The notes: generated from the sequence alone by a model not told the origin. Positions 42,580 to 51,862 are shown, counted from the first letter of the stretch. The stretch: DNA of 64,000 nucleotides from Ruthenibacterium sp047030735 (GCA_047030735.1 JBKYIE010000012.1:51842-115841), one strand, 5' to 3'. A program made the numbers and translations.

Positions 42580-43926
42580 ATGGAAAGCGCGCGCATCGAC
42601 GCCTCCGGCAGGGCGCTGTTCCGGCTGAGCTGGCCGATTTTCATCGAGCTTATTCTGCAGCTTCTGGTGGGTAATATGGACCAGGTGCAGCTCAGCCATT
42701 TCAATGAAACGGCTGTGGCCGCCGTGGGCAATGCGAACCAGATTATCACAGTGGTCATTTTGCTGTTCAACGTCATCACGCTGGCGGCCATGATCCTCAT
42801 CAGCCAGTACCGCGGCGCACAGGATATGAAAAGCGTGAACAGCATCTACGCGCTTTCCACCGCGCTGAACCTTGTGCTGGGCACGCTGCTGGCCGTGGGG
42901 CTTATCTGCCTGCGGGGGGCGCTGTTCCGCCTGATGCATGTGCCGCACGAGCTTTGGGCCGAGGCGGGCGCATACCTTGTCATCACGGCCGCGGCGCTGC
43001 CGTTTCAGGCGCTGATGCTGAACTTTTCCGCCTTTCTGCGCGCGGGCGCGCGCATGAAAAGCATCATGCTCATCACCGGCCTTGTAAACGTGTGCAACAT
43101 TGCGGGCAACGCGGTGCTTATCAACGGCCTTGGGCCGCTGCCCCGGCTTGGCGCCGCAGGCGCGGCGCTGTCCTCCAGCATTTTCCGGGTGGCGGGCTTC
43201 CTTCTGATGTACTATGCGTTCCGCCAAAGCTTTCCCGAGGCCAGCGCCTCCTTCCGCCAGCTTCGCCCATTCCCGGGCGGGCTGATGCGCAGGCTTGTGT
43301 CCATCGGCCTGCCCAGCGGCGGCGAAAACCTGTCTTACCAGCTTTCCCAGATGAGCTGCCTTGTGTTCGTGAACATGATGGGCACCTATGTGGTCACCAC
43401 GCGCATGTATGCCGTGATGTTTGCAAACTGCATTTTCATGCTCATCTCTGCCGTCAGCCAGGCGGGGCAGGTGCTTATCGGCTACCTTGTGGGCGCGCGT
43501 GACCTGGACGGCGCCTATGCCTGCGGCATGCGCATCCTGCGCGACTTCTGCCCGGTGAACGTGGGCATCAGCCTGCTGATGTACCTTGCCGCGGGCCCGC
43601 TGTTCGGCCTGTTTACGCAGGACGCGCGCGTTATTGCGCTGGGAAAGACGGTGATGCTCATCGAGGTGTTTCTGGAAATAGGCCGGGCGTTCAACATTGT
43701 GCTGGTGCGCGCGCTGCAGGCGGCAGGCGACGTAAGGTTTCCCGTGGCGGTGGGCATCGCCAGCCAGTGGGCCGTTGCAGTGGGGCTTGGCTATGTGCTG
43801 GGCGTGCGGCTGGGCATGGGCCTTGCGGGCATGTGGCTGGCCTTTGCCGTGGATGAAAACGTGCGCGCCGCGCTGTTTTTCATCCGCTGGAAAAGCGGGC
43901 GCTGGCGCACGATAAAAACCGTGTGA
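42580..43926 (+). CDS. MATE family efflux transporter
   Basis: 448 residues from the ATG at 42580 (AAAGGGAGGG upstream). Twelve hydrophobic segments in two six-helix halves, with family elements FRLSWPIFIELILQLLVGNMDQVQLS at the start (in parts), SQYRGAQDM, and SIGLPSGGENLSYQLSQMS opening the second half. MATE proteins export drugs or metabolites against H+ or Na+. It stands alone; the substrate is not predictable. Confidence 0.92.
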   Translation: MESARIDASGRALFRLSWPIFIELILQLLVGNMDQVQLSHFNETAVAAVGNANQIITVVILLFNVITLAAMILISQYRGAQDMKSVNSIYALSTALNLVLGTLLAVGLICLRGALFRLMHVPHELWAEAGAYLVITAAALPFQALMLNFSAFLRAGARMKSIMLITGLVNVCNIAGNAVLINGLGPLPRLGAAGAALSSSIFRVAGFLLMYYAFRQSFPEASASFRQLRPFPGGLMRRLVSIGLPSGGENLSYQLSQMSCLVFVNMMGTYVVTTRMYAVMFANCIFMLISAVSQAGQVLIGYLVGARDLDGAYACGMRILRDFCPVNVGISLLMYLAAGPLFGLFTQDARVIALGKTVMLIEVFLEIGRAFNIVLVRALQAAGDVRFPVAVGIASQWAVAVGLGYVLGVRLGMGLAGMWLAFAVDENVRAALFFIRWKSGRWRTIKTV

Positions 43927-43984
43927 GAATAGAAAACCGCGGCAAGGCGGGGGAACGGCCGCTTCCCCCCGCCCGGCCTGAGAA

Positions 43985-44018
43985 AAGGGCTTTCGGAAAA
44001 ATTTTTCCGAAAGCCCTT
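43985..44018. terminator. Perfect hairpin between the MATE and GntR genes
   Basis: AAGGGCTTTCGGAAAAA pairs with TTTTTCCGAAAGCCCTT, a fully complementary palindrome. It likely ends MATE transcription, though its T-run is inside the stem. It touches the GntR promoter -35. Confidence 0.65.
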
Positions 44019-44066
44019 GACTTTTGCCTTAATTGGCTATATAGTTAGTTACACAAGTAATGAACC
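44017..44066 (+). promoter_or_regulatory. Promoter and likely operator of the GntR-ABC operon
   Basis: TTGACT (44017-44022), 17 bases, TATAGT (44040-44045). An imperfect inverted repeat, TTAGTTAC-ACAA-GTAATGAA, overlaps the -10 and start region (about 44045-44064), a good site for autorepression by the GntR protein. Confidence 0.7.
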
Positions 44067-44132
44067 AATAAACGTGGAGCGCAAAAAGCGAAAGAGACCG
44101 GTCTTATATCTCTGAAAAAGGAGGCGCAGACA

Positions 44133-44519
44133 TTGACAGGAAATTTCAGCGACGGCACATCCATTTACCTTCAAATCGCAGAAATGATGGAAAATGACAT
44201 CCTGCGCGGCGTGCTGGAGGAAGAGGGCCAGGCCCCCAGCACGAACGAGCTGGCCCGCGCGTACAGCATCAACCCCGCCACTGCGGCAAAGGGCATCAAC
44301 CTGCTGGTGGACGAGGGCATTTTGTACAAGCGGCGCGGCATTGGGATGTTCGTTGCAAAAGGAGGGCGGCAGCGCATCATGCAGAAACGGAAAGACGCAT
44401 TTTTTGAAACCTACGTCAAGCGCCTTGTGCGCGAAGCAAGGGCGCTTGGCATCACACGCGAGGAGCTGGCTGCCATGCTGGCAAAGGCGGGCGGCGAAAA
44501 GGGAGGAAACGAAGAATGA
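44133..44519 (+). CDS. GntR-family regulator, YtrA type
   Basis: 128 residues from a TTG at 44133 with AAGGAGG 9 bases upstream. The winged HTH (SIYLQIAEMMENDILRGVL, APSTNELARAYSINPATAAKGINLLVDEGILYKRRGIGMFV in parts) fills about 70 residues, followed by a short helical tail without ligand domain, as in YtrA. Its stop overlaps the ABC ATPase start (ATGA). Likely a repressor of its own transporter operon. Confidence 0.9.
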   Translation: MTGNFSDGTSIYLQIAEMMENDILRGVLEEEGQAPSTNELARAYSINPATAAKGINLLVDEGILYKRRGIGMFVAKGGRQRIMQKRKDAFFETYVKRLVREARALGITREELAAMLAKAGGEKGGNEE

Positions 44520-45418
44520 ACAAAGTATTGAGTGCACAGCACATCATCAAAAGCTATGGCAAAAAACAGGTGCTGCACGATGTGAGCATCGACATAGAGC
44601 CCGGTGTCATTTACGGGCTGATAGGCCGCAACGGCGCGGGAAAGACCACGCTGCTCAGCATCCTTACGGCGCAGAACACCTGGGACGCAGGCACCGTCAC
44701 CTACGGCGGCGCACCCGTGTGGGAAAATGCGGCGGCCCTGGCGGACATCTGCTTTTCGCGCGAGCTTTCGCCCGTGATGATGTTCGGTGAAAACACCTAT
44801 AAGGTGCGCGATTACCTGAAGGCCGCTGCCACCTATTACCCCCATTGGGACGAGGCCTACGCGCAGCGGCTGGTGCAGCGCTTCGGGCTGGAGACGAAAA
44901 AGCGCATCTCGAAGCTTTCCAAGGGCATGCTGAGCATGGTCACCATCATTCTGGCGCTGGCCTCGCGCGCGCCCGTCACTATTCTGGATGAGCCGGTGGC
45001 CGGGCTGGACGTAGTGGCCCGCGAAGATTTTTACAAGCTGCTTTTGGAGGATTACACCGAAACAGGCCGCACGTTCATCATATCCACCCATATCATCGAA
45101 GAGGCGGCCAACGTGTTCGAAAAGGTCATCATCATGAAGGACGGCGCCATTGCCGAGGTGGCCGAGACCGAGAGCTTTGTGAGCTCGTTCAGCTTTGTGA
45201 CGGGCAAGGACGAGGACGTGGCAGCCGTGTGCGCGCGGCTGGGCGCTTCGAGGGTGCTGCATACAGAGCATTTCGGCAGGCAGACAGGCGCGGCCCTGCG
45301 CGTGCCGCCCAGGCAGGCGCAGGCAGCGGCGGAAGGGCGCGATGTGGACGTTTCGCCTGTGAACCTGCAAAAGGCCTTTGTGTACCTGGCCGGTGAAAAG
45401 GAGGATGCGCCATGCTGA
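44516..45418 (+). CDS. ABC transporter ATP-binding protein, YtrB type
   Basis: 300 residues. Walker A GRNGAGKTT near residue 40, a degenerate signature LSKGMLSM, Walker B VTILDEPVAGLD, and a switch His in ISTHIIEEA. The C-terminal ~75 residues form an accessory domain. Overlaps gntR at its start and the permease gene at its end, so it is tightly coupled. YtrB-like systems respond to cell-wall-active antibiotics in Bacillus; the substrate here is unknown. Confidence 0.92.
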   Translation: MNKVLSAQHIIKSYGKKQVLHDVSIDIEPGVIYGLIGRNGAGKTTLLSILTAQNTWDAGTVTYGGAPVWENAAALADICFSRELSPVMMFGENTYKVRDYLKAAATYYPHWDEAYAQRLVQRFGLETKKRISKLSKGMLSMVTIILALASRAPVTILDEPVAGLDVVAREDFYKLLLEDYTETGRTFIISTHIIEEAANVFEKVIIMKDGAIAEVAETESFVSSFSFVTGKDEDVAAVCARLGASRVLHTEHFGRQTGAALRVPPRQAQAAAEGRDVDVSPVNLQKAFVYLAGEKEDAPC

Positions 45419-46089
45419 AAACCACGCGTTTCTGCGTTTGGTCTTACCGCTTGGCCGTGCCCGGCATGGCGGCTGTCGTTTTTCTCATCTCTCTCATCAA
45501 CCTTACGGGCTCGCATGCGCGGGAGGCAATGACAGGCTATATCACCAGCATGGGCATCCTATACCTGACGCTTGTTCCGTTTCTTTTTTCCGTTCTCCAG
45601 ACGCCGCAGACGGTGCGCTTTGCCCTGACAATGGGCCAGACGCGCCGCAGCCTGTGGGCAGAGCTGCCCTGCATCACGCTTGGGCTGGCCCTGTTCGCGG
45701 ACGCCGGCATGTGCGCTGTGTTCGCGGTGCAGTGCCGCATCTTTCTTGGTCAGTGGCTGCCGGACGCCTTTGTGCCGGCCCTGTTTGCCCTGCTGGTGGC
45801 GGCCAGCGTTGCGTTTACGTCGCTGGGCCAGCTTCTGGGCCTTGTGGGCCACCGGTTCGGCGGCTGGGGCTGGGTGTGCGGCTCTGCGGCTTTGCTGGTG
45901 ATGATTGCGGCGGCGGTGCTGGGCGTCGTGTTTGCGCCCCGCTCCGTACAGCTCGGCCTGGTGCTGCTGTTTTTCGAGCCCGCCAGGGCGGCGGCCGCCG
46001 CAGGGGCCAGCGCGCTGGGCGCGCTGGCGGTGTGCGGCGCCGTGCAGGCGGCAAGCTGGCTGCTTTTGCGGCACATTTGTGTGAAATGA
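45412..46089 (+). CDS. ABC transporter membrane subunit, first
   Basis: 225 residues with about six hydrophobic segments and little polar sequence between them (GMAAVVFLISLINLTGSHA, LGQLLGLVGHRFGG). No named domain is recognisable. It overlaps the ATPase gene by 7 bases and is followed by another membrane gene of similar plan, so the two most likely form the channel of the GntR-controlled transporter. Confidence 0.78.
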   Translation: MLKTTRFCVWSYRLAVPGMAAVVFLISLINLTGSHAREAMTGYITSMGILYLTLVPFLFSVLQTPQTVRFALTMGQTRRSLWAELPCITLGLALFADAGMCAVFAVQCRIFLGQWLPDAFVPALFALLVAASVAFTSLGQLLGLVGHRFGGWGWVCGSAALLVMIAAAVLGVVFAPRSVQLGLVLLFFEPARAAAAAGASALGALAVCGAVQAASWLLLRHICVK

Positions 46090-46100
46090 GGTGGCTTTGA

Positions 46101-46847
46101 ATGCTGAAAGCAATCAAACGGGAATTGAAGGGTGCTCTGCCCATACTGTGGCTGGCGCTGGGCATCGGCTGGGGGATTGCCCTGGTGGCGGAGGCCGTTG
46201 TCAATATCATTACTGCCTCCAGAGGGTTTCAGGATGACGGCTGGCTTTCCATAGGCGGTGTGATGGCGCTGTTTGCCGTGACGCTGGTGTTCTTTGTCGG
46301 CGGGGTGGTGCAGTTTTCCTCTTCGTTCCAGCTTGCCGTCACCATGGGCTGCACGCGCCGCGTCTATCTGCTCAGTGCCCTTGTGGCGAATGTGGTGCTG
46401 GCGTTTGGCGCCATGCTGGCGATGTGGCCCGTCAACCCGCTGGCGTGGCTGGCAAAGCAGGCGTTTTTTCCCGCCGTCCCGCTGGAGGGCGGCAGCCTGC
46501 ACAGCGCCATGCCCGCCCTGTGGGTGTTTGAGGGGCACATCTGGATGCTGCCACTTATTGCACTGACAGTGGTGGTCTTCGGCGGCATGATGGGCGGCAT
46601 GATGCAGCGCTTCGGGCAGGCCGGCTTCTGGGTGGTGTGGGTGTTCAGCATGCTGCTGGGCGCCAGTGTGGGCAAAGTGGCGGATATTATCGCTTCGGCC
46701 CAAAACGGCCTGTTCTTCCGCATCAGGCAGTTCTTTGTATCCATTGGCGCGCTGTACGAATGGCAGTGGGCGCTTATCTGGCTGGCCGGCGCGCTGGCGC
46801 TGGCCGGGGTGGTGTGGCTGCTTTTGCGCCGCGCGCCTGTAAAATAA
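46101..46847 (+). CDS. ABC transporter membrane subunit, second
   Basis: 248 residues with about six membrane segments. It shares with the preceding protein the motif (L/V)TMG(Q/C)TRR (here AVTMGCTRRVYLL; there ALTMGQTRRSLW) at the same relative place, so the two are paralogues. It is the last gene of the operon; a terminator lies 200 bp further on. Confidence 0.78.
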   Translation: MLKAIKRELKGALPILWLALGIGWGIALVAEAVVNIITASRGFQDDGWLSIGGVMALFAVTLVFFVGGVVQFSSSFQLAVTMGCTRRVYLLSALVANVVLAFGAMLAMWPVNPLAWLAKQAFFPAVPLEGGSLHSAMPALWVFEGHIWMLPLIALTVVVFGGMMGGMMQRFGQAGFWVVWVFSMLLGASVGKVADIIASAQNGLFFRIRQFFVSIGALYEWQWALIWLAGALALAGVVWLLLRRAPVK

Positions 46848-47043
46848 AATGAAAAGGCACAGTTTAAGCGCGCTGGCACAAGAACCATTGCCCCTGAAAG
46901 GCAATTTTTGCGCATGGCTTTTTCAGATTTCCCGGACAGCCGCAAAGGGTGCCTGCGGAAAGCTTTCCCGCTCTGCATCAAAAGCTACCGCTTCCGGGGT
47001 GCCGGGCAGCTTTGGCCCGGCGGTTTTGGAGGCGCGGTGTGTG

Positions 47044-47082
47044 AAAAAGGCAGGCAAGCCTGACGGCTTGCCTGCCTTTTTT
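47044..47082 (+). terminator. Intrinsic terminator of the ABC operon
   Basis: AAAAAGGCAGGCAAGCC, loop TGAC, GGCTTGCCTGCCTTTTTT. Perfect stem and T-run. The 200 bases before it (46848-47043) contain no gene. Confidence 0.93.
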
Positions 47083-47178
47083 CGTGTATCAAACGCCAAA
47101 CCGTCAGCCAAAACCGAGGTTTTCTTGCGCCAGCGCGCCTCTTGCCGGGCTTTGGCCGGGGCGGGGGGCGGGCCCTGC

Positions 47179-47228
47179 GCAAAGCGCGCCCTGCGGCGGC
47201 CCAATGGCTGACGCAGGGCGCTTTGTGC
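47179..47228. other. Large unexplained inverted repeat
   Basis: CAAAGCG-GCCCTGCG pairs with CGCAGGGC-GCTTTG across a ~16-base loop. No T-run follows on either strand. It stands in a 346-bp stretch between the ABC terminator and the CPBP gene that otherwise holds only the promoter at 47342. Confidence 0.45.
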
Positions 47229-47341
47229 TGCGCGGGAAGGGACGCGGCCCCGGCCGGTGCGCCGAAGGAAAAGGGCGCCGGAGCAGCCGGCACAAAACTG
47301 CTGCTTTCCTGTGCAGGCATACCGTTTGGCGCCGCTTCTGG

Positions 47342-47370
47342 TTGCTTCGCGCGGCGGCGTCTGGTATGAT
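47342..47370 (+). promoter_or_regulatory. Promoter of the CPBP-GH13 cluster
   Basis: TTGCTT (47342-47347), 17 bases, TATGAT (47365-47370), 58 bases before the CPBP start. Confidence 0.6.
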
Positions 47371-47428
47371 AATAAACATATCCATCCGCACGCAGGCTGC
47401 GTGCACGGCAGGGAAAGGGGGGCGTGGG

Positions 47429-48319
47429 GTGGAGCTTTCGTTTCGCGCGCGCATTTCGCATACGGCGGGGGCGTATGCCGCGCTGCTGCTGGCCGCACAG
47501 GCGGGCGCCGCACTGTGTGCCGCGCTGATGCGCGCCGTTTGGCCGCAGCTTGTGCAAAGCGGCTGGGGCGTGTGGCTTGCCACAGATATTCCCCTTTACG
47601 GCGTTGCCGCGCCCGCGGCCCTTGCGTGGCTGCGCCGCGCCGTACCCGCGGGGCCCCGCCCGGCGCGCGGGCCGCTGCGCCCCTGGCGCGCCGTGCCGTG
47701 GCTGGTATGCGTGCTGGGGCTTGCCTACCTTGCCAATTTTGTCACCTGCTGTTGCCCCGCGGCGCAGCAGAGCGGGCAGATAGCCTCGCTGGCGCTGGGC
47801 GGCAGCACATGGGCGAACGCGCTGTTCGGGTGCGTGGTAGCACCGCTGGGCGAGGAGTGGCTGTTCCGCCGGACGCTGCACGGCGCCGTGGGCATGTATG
47901 GCGAAAGGGTGTATGTGGCGTTTTCTGCGCTGATGTTCGCGCTGTTCCACTGCAATGCGGCGCAGCTTTTATACACGCTGTGCGTGGGCGCGGCGCTGGC
48001 CGCCCTGTATGCGCGCACAGGCCGCCTGTGGGCCGCCGTGCTGGCGCACATGGCTGTGAACGCCATGGGCCTTCTGGCCGCGCCGCTCGCCCTGCGCAGC
48101 GCCACGGCGGCGCTGTGCCTTTCGGGCTTTGCGCTTTTCTGCATGTTTACGGGGGCGCTTTGGCTCATTTTTCGCCTGAAGGGCTTCTGGCAGGGGCTGC
48201 GGCCCGGCCGGCGAAGCGTGCTGCACCCCGTGCACGAGGCGCTGCGCGCCCGCGGCCTTGTGCTGTATGCCGCGCTGTGCGCCGCCATAGCCCTGGCGGC
48301 GCTTTTGCCGGGCGTGTAA
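47429..48319 (+). CDS. CPBP-family intramembrane metalloprotease
   Basis: 296 residues from a GTG at 47429 after GGAAAGGGGGG; a longer frame upstream lacks a membrane start. About eight hydrophobic segments. Family motifs: APLGEEWLFRR (EExxxR), MFALFH, and AHMAVNAMG (third His region). CPBP (CAAX/Abi) proteases act inside the membrane; bacterial ones serve in bacteriocin immunity or surface-protein handling. Cotranscription with the GH13 gene is likely from the 24-bp gap. Confidence 0.88.
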   Translation: MELSFRARISHTAGAYAALLLAAQAGAALCAALMRAVWPQLVQSGWGVWLATDIPLYGVAAPAALAWLRRAVPAGPRPARGPLRPWRAVPWLVCVLGLAYLANFVTCCCPAAQQSGQIASLALGGSTWANALFGCVVAPLGEEWLFRRTLHGAVGMYGERVYVAFSALMFALFHCNAAQLLYTLCVGAALAALYARTGRLWAAVLAHMAVNAMGLLAAPLALRSATAALCLSGFALFCMFTGALWLIFRLKGFWQGLRPGRRSVLHPVHEALRARGLVLYAALCAAIALAALLPGV

Positions 48320-48343
48320 AAAACGGGAAGGGGACGGTATTTT

Positions 48344-49651
48344 ATGTGGTTTGAAGATGCGGTGGTATATCAGATATACCCCCTTGGCCTGTGCGGCGCG
48401 CCCGCACAGAACGACGGCGCGGCGCAGCCGCGCATCCGGCAGCTTCTGGGCTGGGTAGAGCATATCCGAAAACTTGGCGCGGGGGCCGTACTGTTCAACC
48501 CTGTGTTTGAAAGCGATGCGCACGGCTACGACACGCGCGATTATTTCACCTTGGACGCCCGCCTCGGCGCAAACGAGGATTTTGCCGCCGTGTGCAGGGC
48601 CCTGCACGGCGCGGGCATCCGGGTGATGCTGGACGGCGTGTTCAACCACGTGGGGCGCGGCTTTTGGGCGTTCCGCGACGTGCAGCAGAAAAAATGGCAG
48701 TCGCCTTATAAGGATTGGTTCCACATTGATTTTTCCGGCGGCAGCAATTACGGCGACGGCTTCTGGTACGAGGGGTGGGCGGGCCACTACGAGCTTGTGA
48801 AGCTGAACCTGCAAAACCCCGAGGTGGTGCGCCACCAGTTCGGCGCCATCCGCGAATGGGTGCGCCTGTTTGACATCGACGGCCTGCGGCTGGACGTTGC
48901 CTACTGCCTGCCGCCGGAATACCTGCGCGCCCTGCGCGCCTTTACAGACGGCCTGAAGCCCGGCTTTGTGCTGCTGGGCGAAACGCTGCACGGCGATTAC
49001 AACCGCTGGATGAATGATGAAATGTGCCATTCCGTCACGAACTATGAGTGCTATAAGGGCCTGTATTCCAGCTTCAACACCATGAACCTGTTCGAGATAG
49101 GCTACAGCCTGAACCGGCAGTTCGGCCCCGAGCCGTGGACGCTGTACCGGGGCAGGCCGCTTTTGAATTTTCTGGATAACCATGATGTAGAGCGCATCGC
49201 CAGCATTTTGGCAGACAAGGCGCACCTGCGCCCGGCCTGGGGCCTTCTGTTCGGCATGCCCGGCGTGCCCGCCGTGTACTACGGCAGCGAATGGGGCGCG
49301 CAGGGGCGCAAGGCGGACGGCGACGCGGCCCTGCGCCCCGCGTGCACGGCGCCGCAGGAGACCGGGCTGACGCAGTATATCGCCGCGCTGGCCCGCGCGC
49401 GAGCCCAAAGCCCGGCGCTGCGCCGCGGCGGCTACCGCCAGGTGGTGCAGACGAACCGCCAGCTTATTTTCGAGCGCGCGTGCGCCGAAGGCCGCGTGCT
49501 GGTGGCCGTGAATGCGGACGCGGCGCCCTTTGAGGCGCATTTCGACGCGGGCGCGCCCGCCGGGCGGGACCTTATCACCGGCGAAGCCCGGCAGTTCGGC
49601 GGCACAGTGACGCTGGCGCCGTACCGCGCATATTACTGGCATATGGGCTGA
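48344..49651 (+). CDS. GH13 alpha-amylase family glycoside hydrolase
   Basis: 435 residues with no signal peptide, so cytoplasmic. The (beta/alpha)8 barrel motifs are present: VMLDGVFNHVG (region I), GLRLDVAY with the nucleophile Asp (II), LLGETLHG with the acid/base Glu (III), FLDNHDVERI (IV). A short C-terminal beta domain ends the protein. It lacks the N-terminal domain of cyclomaltodextrinases. Likely acts on imported maltodextrins or related alpha-glucans; exact specificity is uncertain. Confidence 0.92.
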   Translation: MWFEDAVVYQIYPLGLCGAPAQNDGAAQPRIRQLLGWVEHIRKLGAGAVLFNPVFESDAHGYDTRDYFTLDARLGANEDFAAVCRALHGAGIRVMLDGVFNHVGRGFWAFRDVQQKKWQSPYKDWFHIDFSGGSNYGDGFWYEGWAGHYELVKLNLQNPEVVRHQFGAIREWVRLFDIDGLRLDVAYCLPPEYLRALRAFTDGLKPGFVLLGETLHGDYNRWMNDEMCHSVTNYECYKGLYSSFNTMNLFEIGYSLNRQFGPEPWTLYRGRPLLNFLDNHDVERIASILADKAHLRPAWGLLFGMPGVPAVYYGSEWGAQGRKADGDAALRPACTAPQETGLTQYIAALARARAQSPALRRGGYRQVVQTNRQLIFERACAEGRVLVAVNADAAPFEAHFDAGAPAGRDLITGEARQFGGTVTLAPYRAYYWHMG

Positions 49652-49680
49652 GCCCGCGTGCCGAAGAAAAGGGGAAGACG

Positions 49681-50262
49681 ATGGAAGCCTATATTGAGAC
49701 GCCTCGGCTCATCCTGCGGGCCTTTCGCCTGCAGGACGCGCAGAGCATGTTCGACTCGTACTGCGGCGACGAAGAGGCCGCGCGGTATATGCCCTGGTAT
49801 GCGCACGAAAGCGTGCAGCAGACAGAGCGCGATTTGCGCGAGCGCCTGCTGCCCCGGCAGGCCTCGGACGACTGGCTGCCGCTTGCCATTGCGGAAAGGC
49901 AGCGGCCGGGGTATGTCATTGGCAACATCGGCGCGTTTCTGAACGGGGATGTGGCCGAGCTTGGCTATGTGCTGGGCCGCGCCTGGTGGAATAAAGGCTA
50001 TATGAGCGAGGCGCTGGCCGCCATGGTGGAGTACCTGTTCACCCATACGCCCGTGCAGAGCATTGCGGCCTGGTACGAGTGGGCAAACCCGGCCTCCGGC
50101 GCAGTGATGAAAAAATGCGGCTTTGTATATGAGAAGGAGTTTATGGATAAGCGCAAGGCAGATTCGCCCCCGCAGGACACGGTGCCCTGCGCATACTGCC
50201 GCCTTTGGCGGGGGCAGTGGGCGGCGCGCGGCGGGCAGGCGGCACACGGAAGGGAAGAATAG
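49681..50262 (+). CDS. GNAT-family N-acetyltransferase, RimJ/RimL type
   Basis: 193 residues. It opens IETPRLILRAFRLQDAQSM, the standard RimJ/L start, with ELGYVLGRAWWNKGYMSEALAAM (acetyl-CoA-binding region) and a C-terminal NPASGAVMKKCGFVYE. It would acetylate an amino group of a protein or small molecule; the target is unknown. It lies between the GH13 and C26 genes, 30 bp after one and 2 bp before the other. Confidence 0.9.
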   Translation: MEAYIETPRLILRAFRLQDAQSMFDSYCGDEEAARYMPWYAHESVQQTERDLRERLLPRQASDDWLPLAIAERQRPGYVIGNIGAFLNGDVAELGYVLGRAWWNKGYMSEALAAMVEYLFTHTPVQSIAAWYEWANPASGAVMKKCGFVYEKEFMDKRKADSPPQDTVPCAYCRLWRGQWAARGGQAAHGREE

Positions 50263-50264
50263 GC

Positions 50265-50930
50265 ATGGAGCAGCGCATCCTTCTTTCAGCATCGCAGACG
50301 GGCTACGATTCCTATGCGCAGGCACTGCGCCTTGTGGGCGCAGTGCCGCAGGGCGGCTATTGCCCCCGGGCGGACACCTCGTGCGCGGGGCTTATTCTGT
50401 GCGGCGGCGTGGATATAGAGCCGCACCGCTACGGCCAGCCCTTTGCGGGCACTGAAGAGGTGGACGCCGCGCGCGACGAGGCGGAATTTGCGCTGGCGCG
50501 CGCCTTTCTGGCGGCGGGCAGGCCCGTGCTGGGCGTGTGCCGGGGCCACCAGCTTTTGAACATTGTGTTCGGCGGCGGCATCCGGCAGGATATGCCGCAG
50601 GCGCAAAAGCCTTTTCACCGCTGCTCCTCCGGCGAGCCGGAGGACAGGGTGCACGCCGTCCGCGCCGTGCCGGGCAGCGCCCTGCATGGGCTGTACGGCG
50701 AGGTGTTCAGCGTAAATTCCTGCCACCATCAGGCTGTGGAAGCGCCTGCGCCGGGCTTTGAGGCCACGGCGTTCAGCGAGGGCGGCGTCATCGAGGCCAT
50801 GCGCCACACGGCCCTGCCCGTGTGGGGCGTGCAGTTCCACCCCGAGCGCATGTGCGGTGCATGGGCCAGGCCGGACACCGTGGACGGCGCGGCGCTGTTC
50901 GCGTGGTTTGTGCGCCGGTGCGGCGCGTGA
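50265..50930 (+). CDS. Class-I glutamine amidotransferase-like hydrolase (peptidase C26)
   Basis: 221 residues from the ATG at 50265, 2 bp after the GNAT gene, with AAGGGAAG upstream. GLILCGGVDIEPHRYG, the nucleophile elbow GVCRGHQLLN with Cys, VNSCHHQAV, and the His-Glu pair in GVQFHPERM match gamma-glutamyl-GABA hydrolases (PuuD-like). It probably removes gamma-linked glutamate from a small molecule. Confidence 0.9.
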   Translation: MEQRILLSASQTGYDSYAQALRLVGAVPQGGYCPRADTSCAGLILCGGVDIEPHRYGQPFAGTEEVDAARDEAEFALARAFLAAGRPVLGVCRGHQLLNIVFGGGIRQDMPQAQKPFHRCSSGEPEDRVHAVRAVPGSALHGLYGEVFSVNSCHHQAVEAPAPGFEATAFSEGGVIEAMRHTALPVWGVQFHPERMCGAWARPDTVDGAALFAWFVRRCGA

Positions 50931-50973
50931 AAAAGCGGGCCGCGGCGGCCGCGCTGTGAAAGAGGGATGCTCT

Positions 50974-51846
50974 TTGGATATCAGGGTTTTGGAATATTTT
51001 CTTGTCATTGCGCAGGAAGAGAATATCACCAGGGCGGCTCAGAGGCTTCATATCACGCAGCCCACGCTTTCCCGCCAGCTGATGCAGCTGGAGCAGGAGC
51101 TGGGCGTCAGGCTGTTCCGGCGGGCCCGTCACAGCCTTTCCCTCACGGACGAGGGCTTCTTGTTCCGCCGCCGCGCGCAGGAGCTGGTGGCGATGGCCGA
51201 AAAGGCAAAGGGGGAAATGGCCGCCATGGAGGGGACGCTGGCGGGCGTTATCTCCATCGGCTGCAATGAGCTGCGCAGCGTTCAGGAGCTGGCCCGCGCC
51301 ATGGCGCAGTTCCAGCGCCGCCACCCAAAAGTGAAATTTGAATTGTACAGCGGGTTCAATGAGGAAATACAGGCGCGCATCGAGCAGGGGCTGCTGGATA
51401 TGGGCCTGTTTCTGGAGCCGTTCCCCCTTTTGCAGTATACCTCGCTGCCCATGCGCACAAAAGAGCGCTGGGGCGTTCTGCTGCATGAAAGCTCCCCGCT
51501 GGCAGAGCAGGGCGTGATCCGCCCCGGAGACCTGGTGGGGACGATGGTGACGACAGTGCACATCAACACGCCGGTGCATGCGGAGCTGGCGCGGTGGTCC
51601 GGCGAGTTTGCCGGCGCAATGGATTTTTCAACGAATTACAATGTCCTGCACAATGCCGTGGTCGCTGCACGGGAGCAGCGGGGCGCTGTGATATGCCTGG
51701 AGCAGGACTGCCGCTATGACGGCATGCGGTTTCTGCCGCTGCAGCCGGAGCTTTCGGCCCGGTCTGCGCTGGCGTGGAAAACGGGAAAAACATTTTCCAG
51801 GGCAACAAGGGCGTTTCAGCAGTTTTTGCAGGCGTCCTGCCTGTGA
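50974..51846 (+). CDS. LysR-family transcriptional regulator
   Basis: 290 residues from a TTG at 50974 behind AGAGGG. HTH at 1-60 (LDIRVLEYFLVIAQEENITRAAQRLHITQPTLSRQL in parts), then the two-lobed effector domain. A LysR-type inverted repeat and a promoter lie directly downstream, before the nitroreductase, so it most likely controls the nitroreductase and flavodoxin genes. Confidence 0.93.
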   Translation: MDIRVLEYFLVIAQEENITRAAQRLHITQPTLSRQLMQLEQELGVRLFRRARHSLSLTDEGFLFRRRAQELVAMAEKAKGEMAAMEGTLAGVISIGCNELRSVQELARAMAQFQRRHPKVKFELYSGFNEEIQARIEQGLLDMGLFLEPFPLLQYTSLPMRTKERWGVLLHESSPLAEQGVIRPGDLVGTMVTTVHINTPVHAELARWSGEFAGAMDFSTNYNVLHNAVVAAREQRGAVICLEQDCRYDGMRFLPLQPELSARSALAWKTGKTFSRATRAFQQFLQASCL

Positions 51847-51862
51847 TGCAAAAAATGCATGA

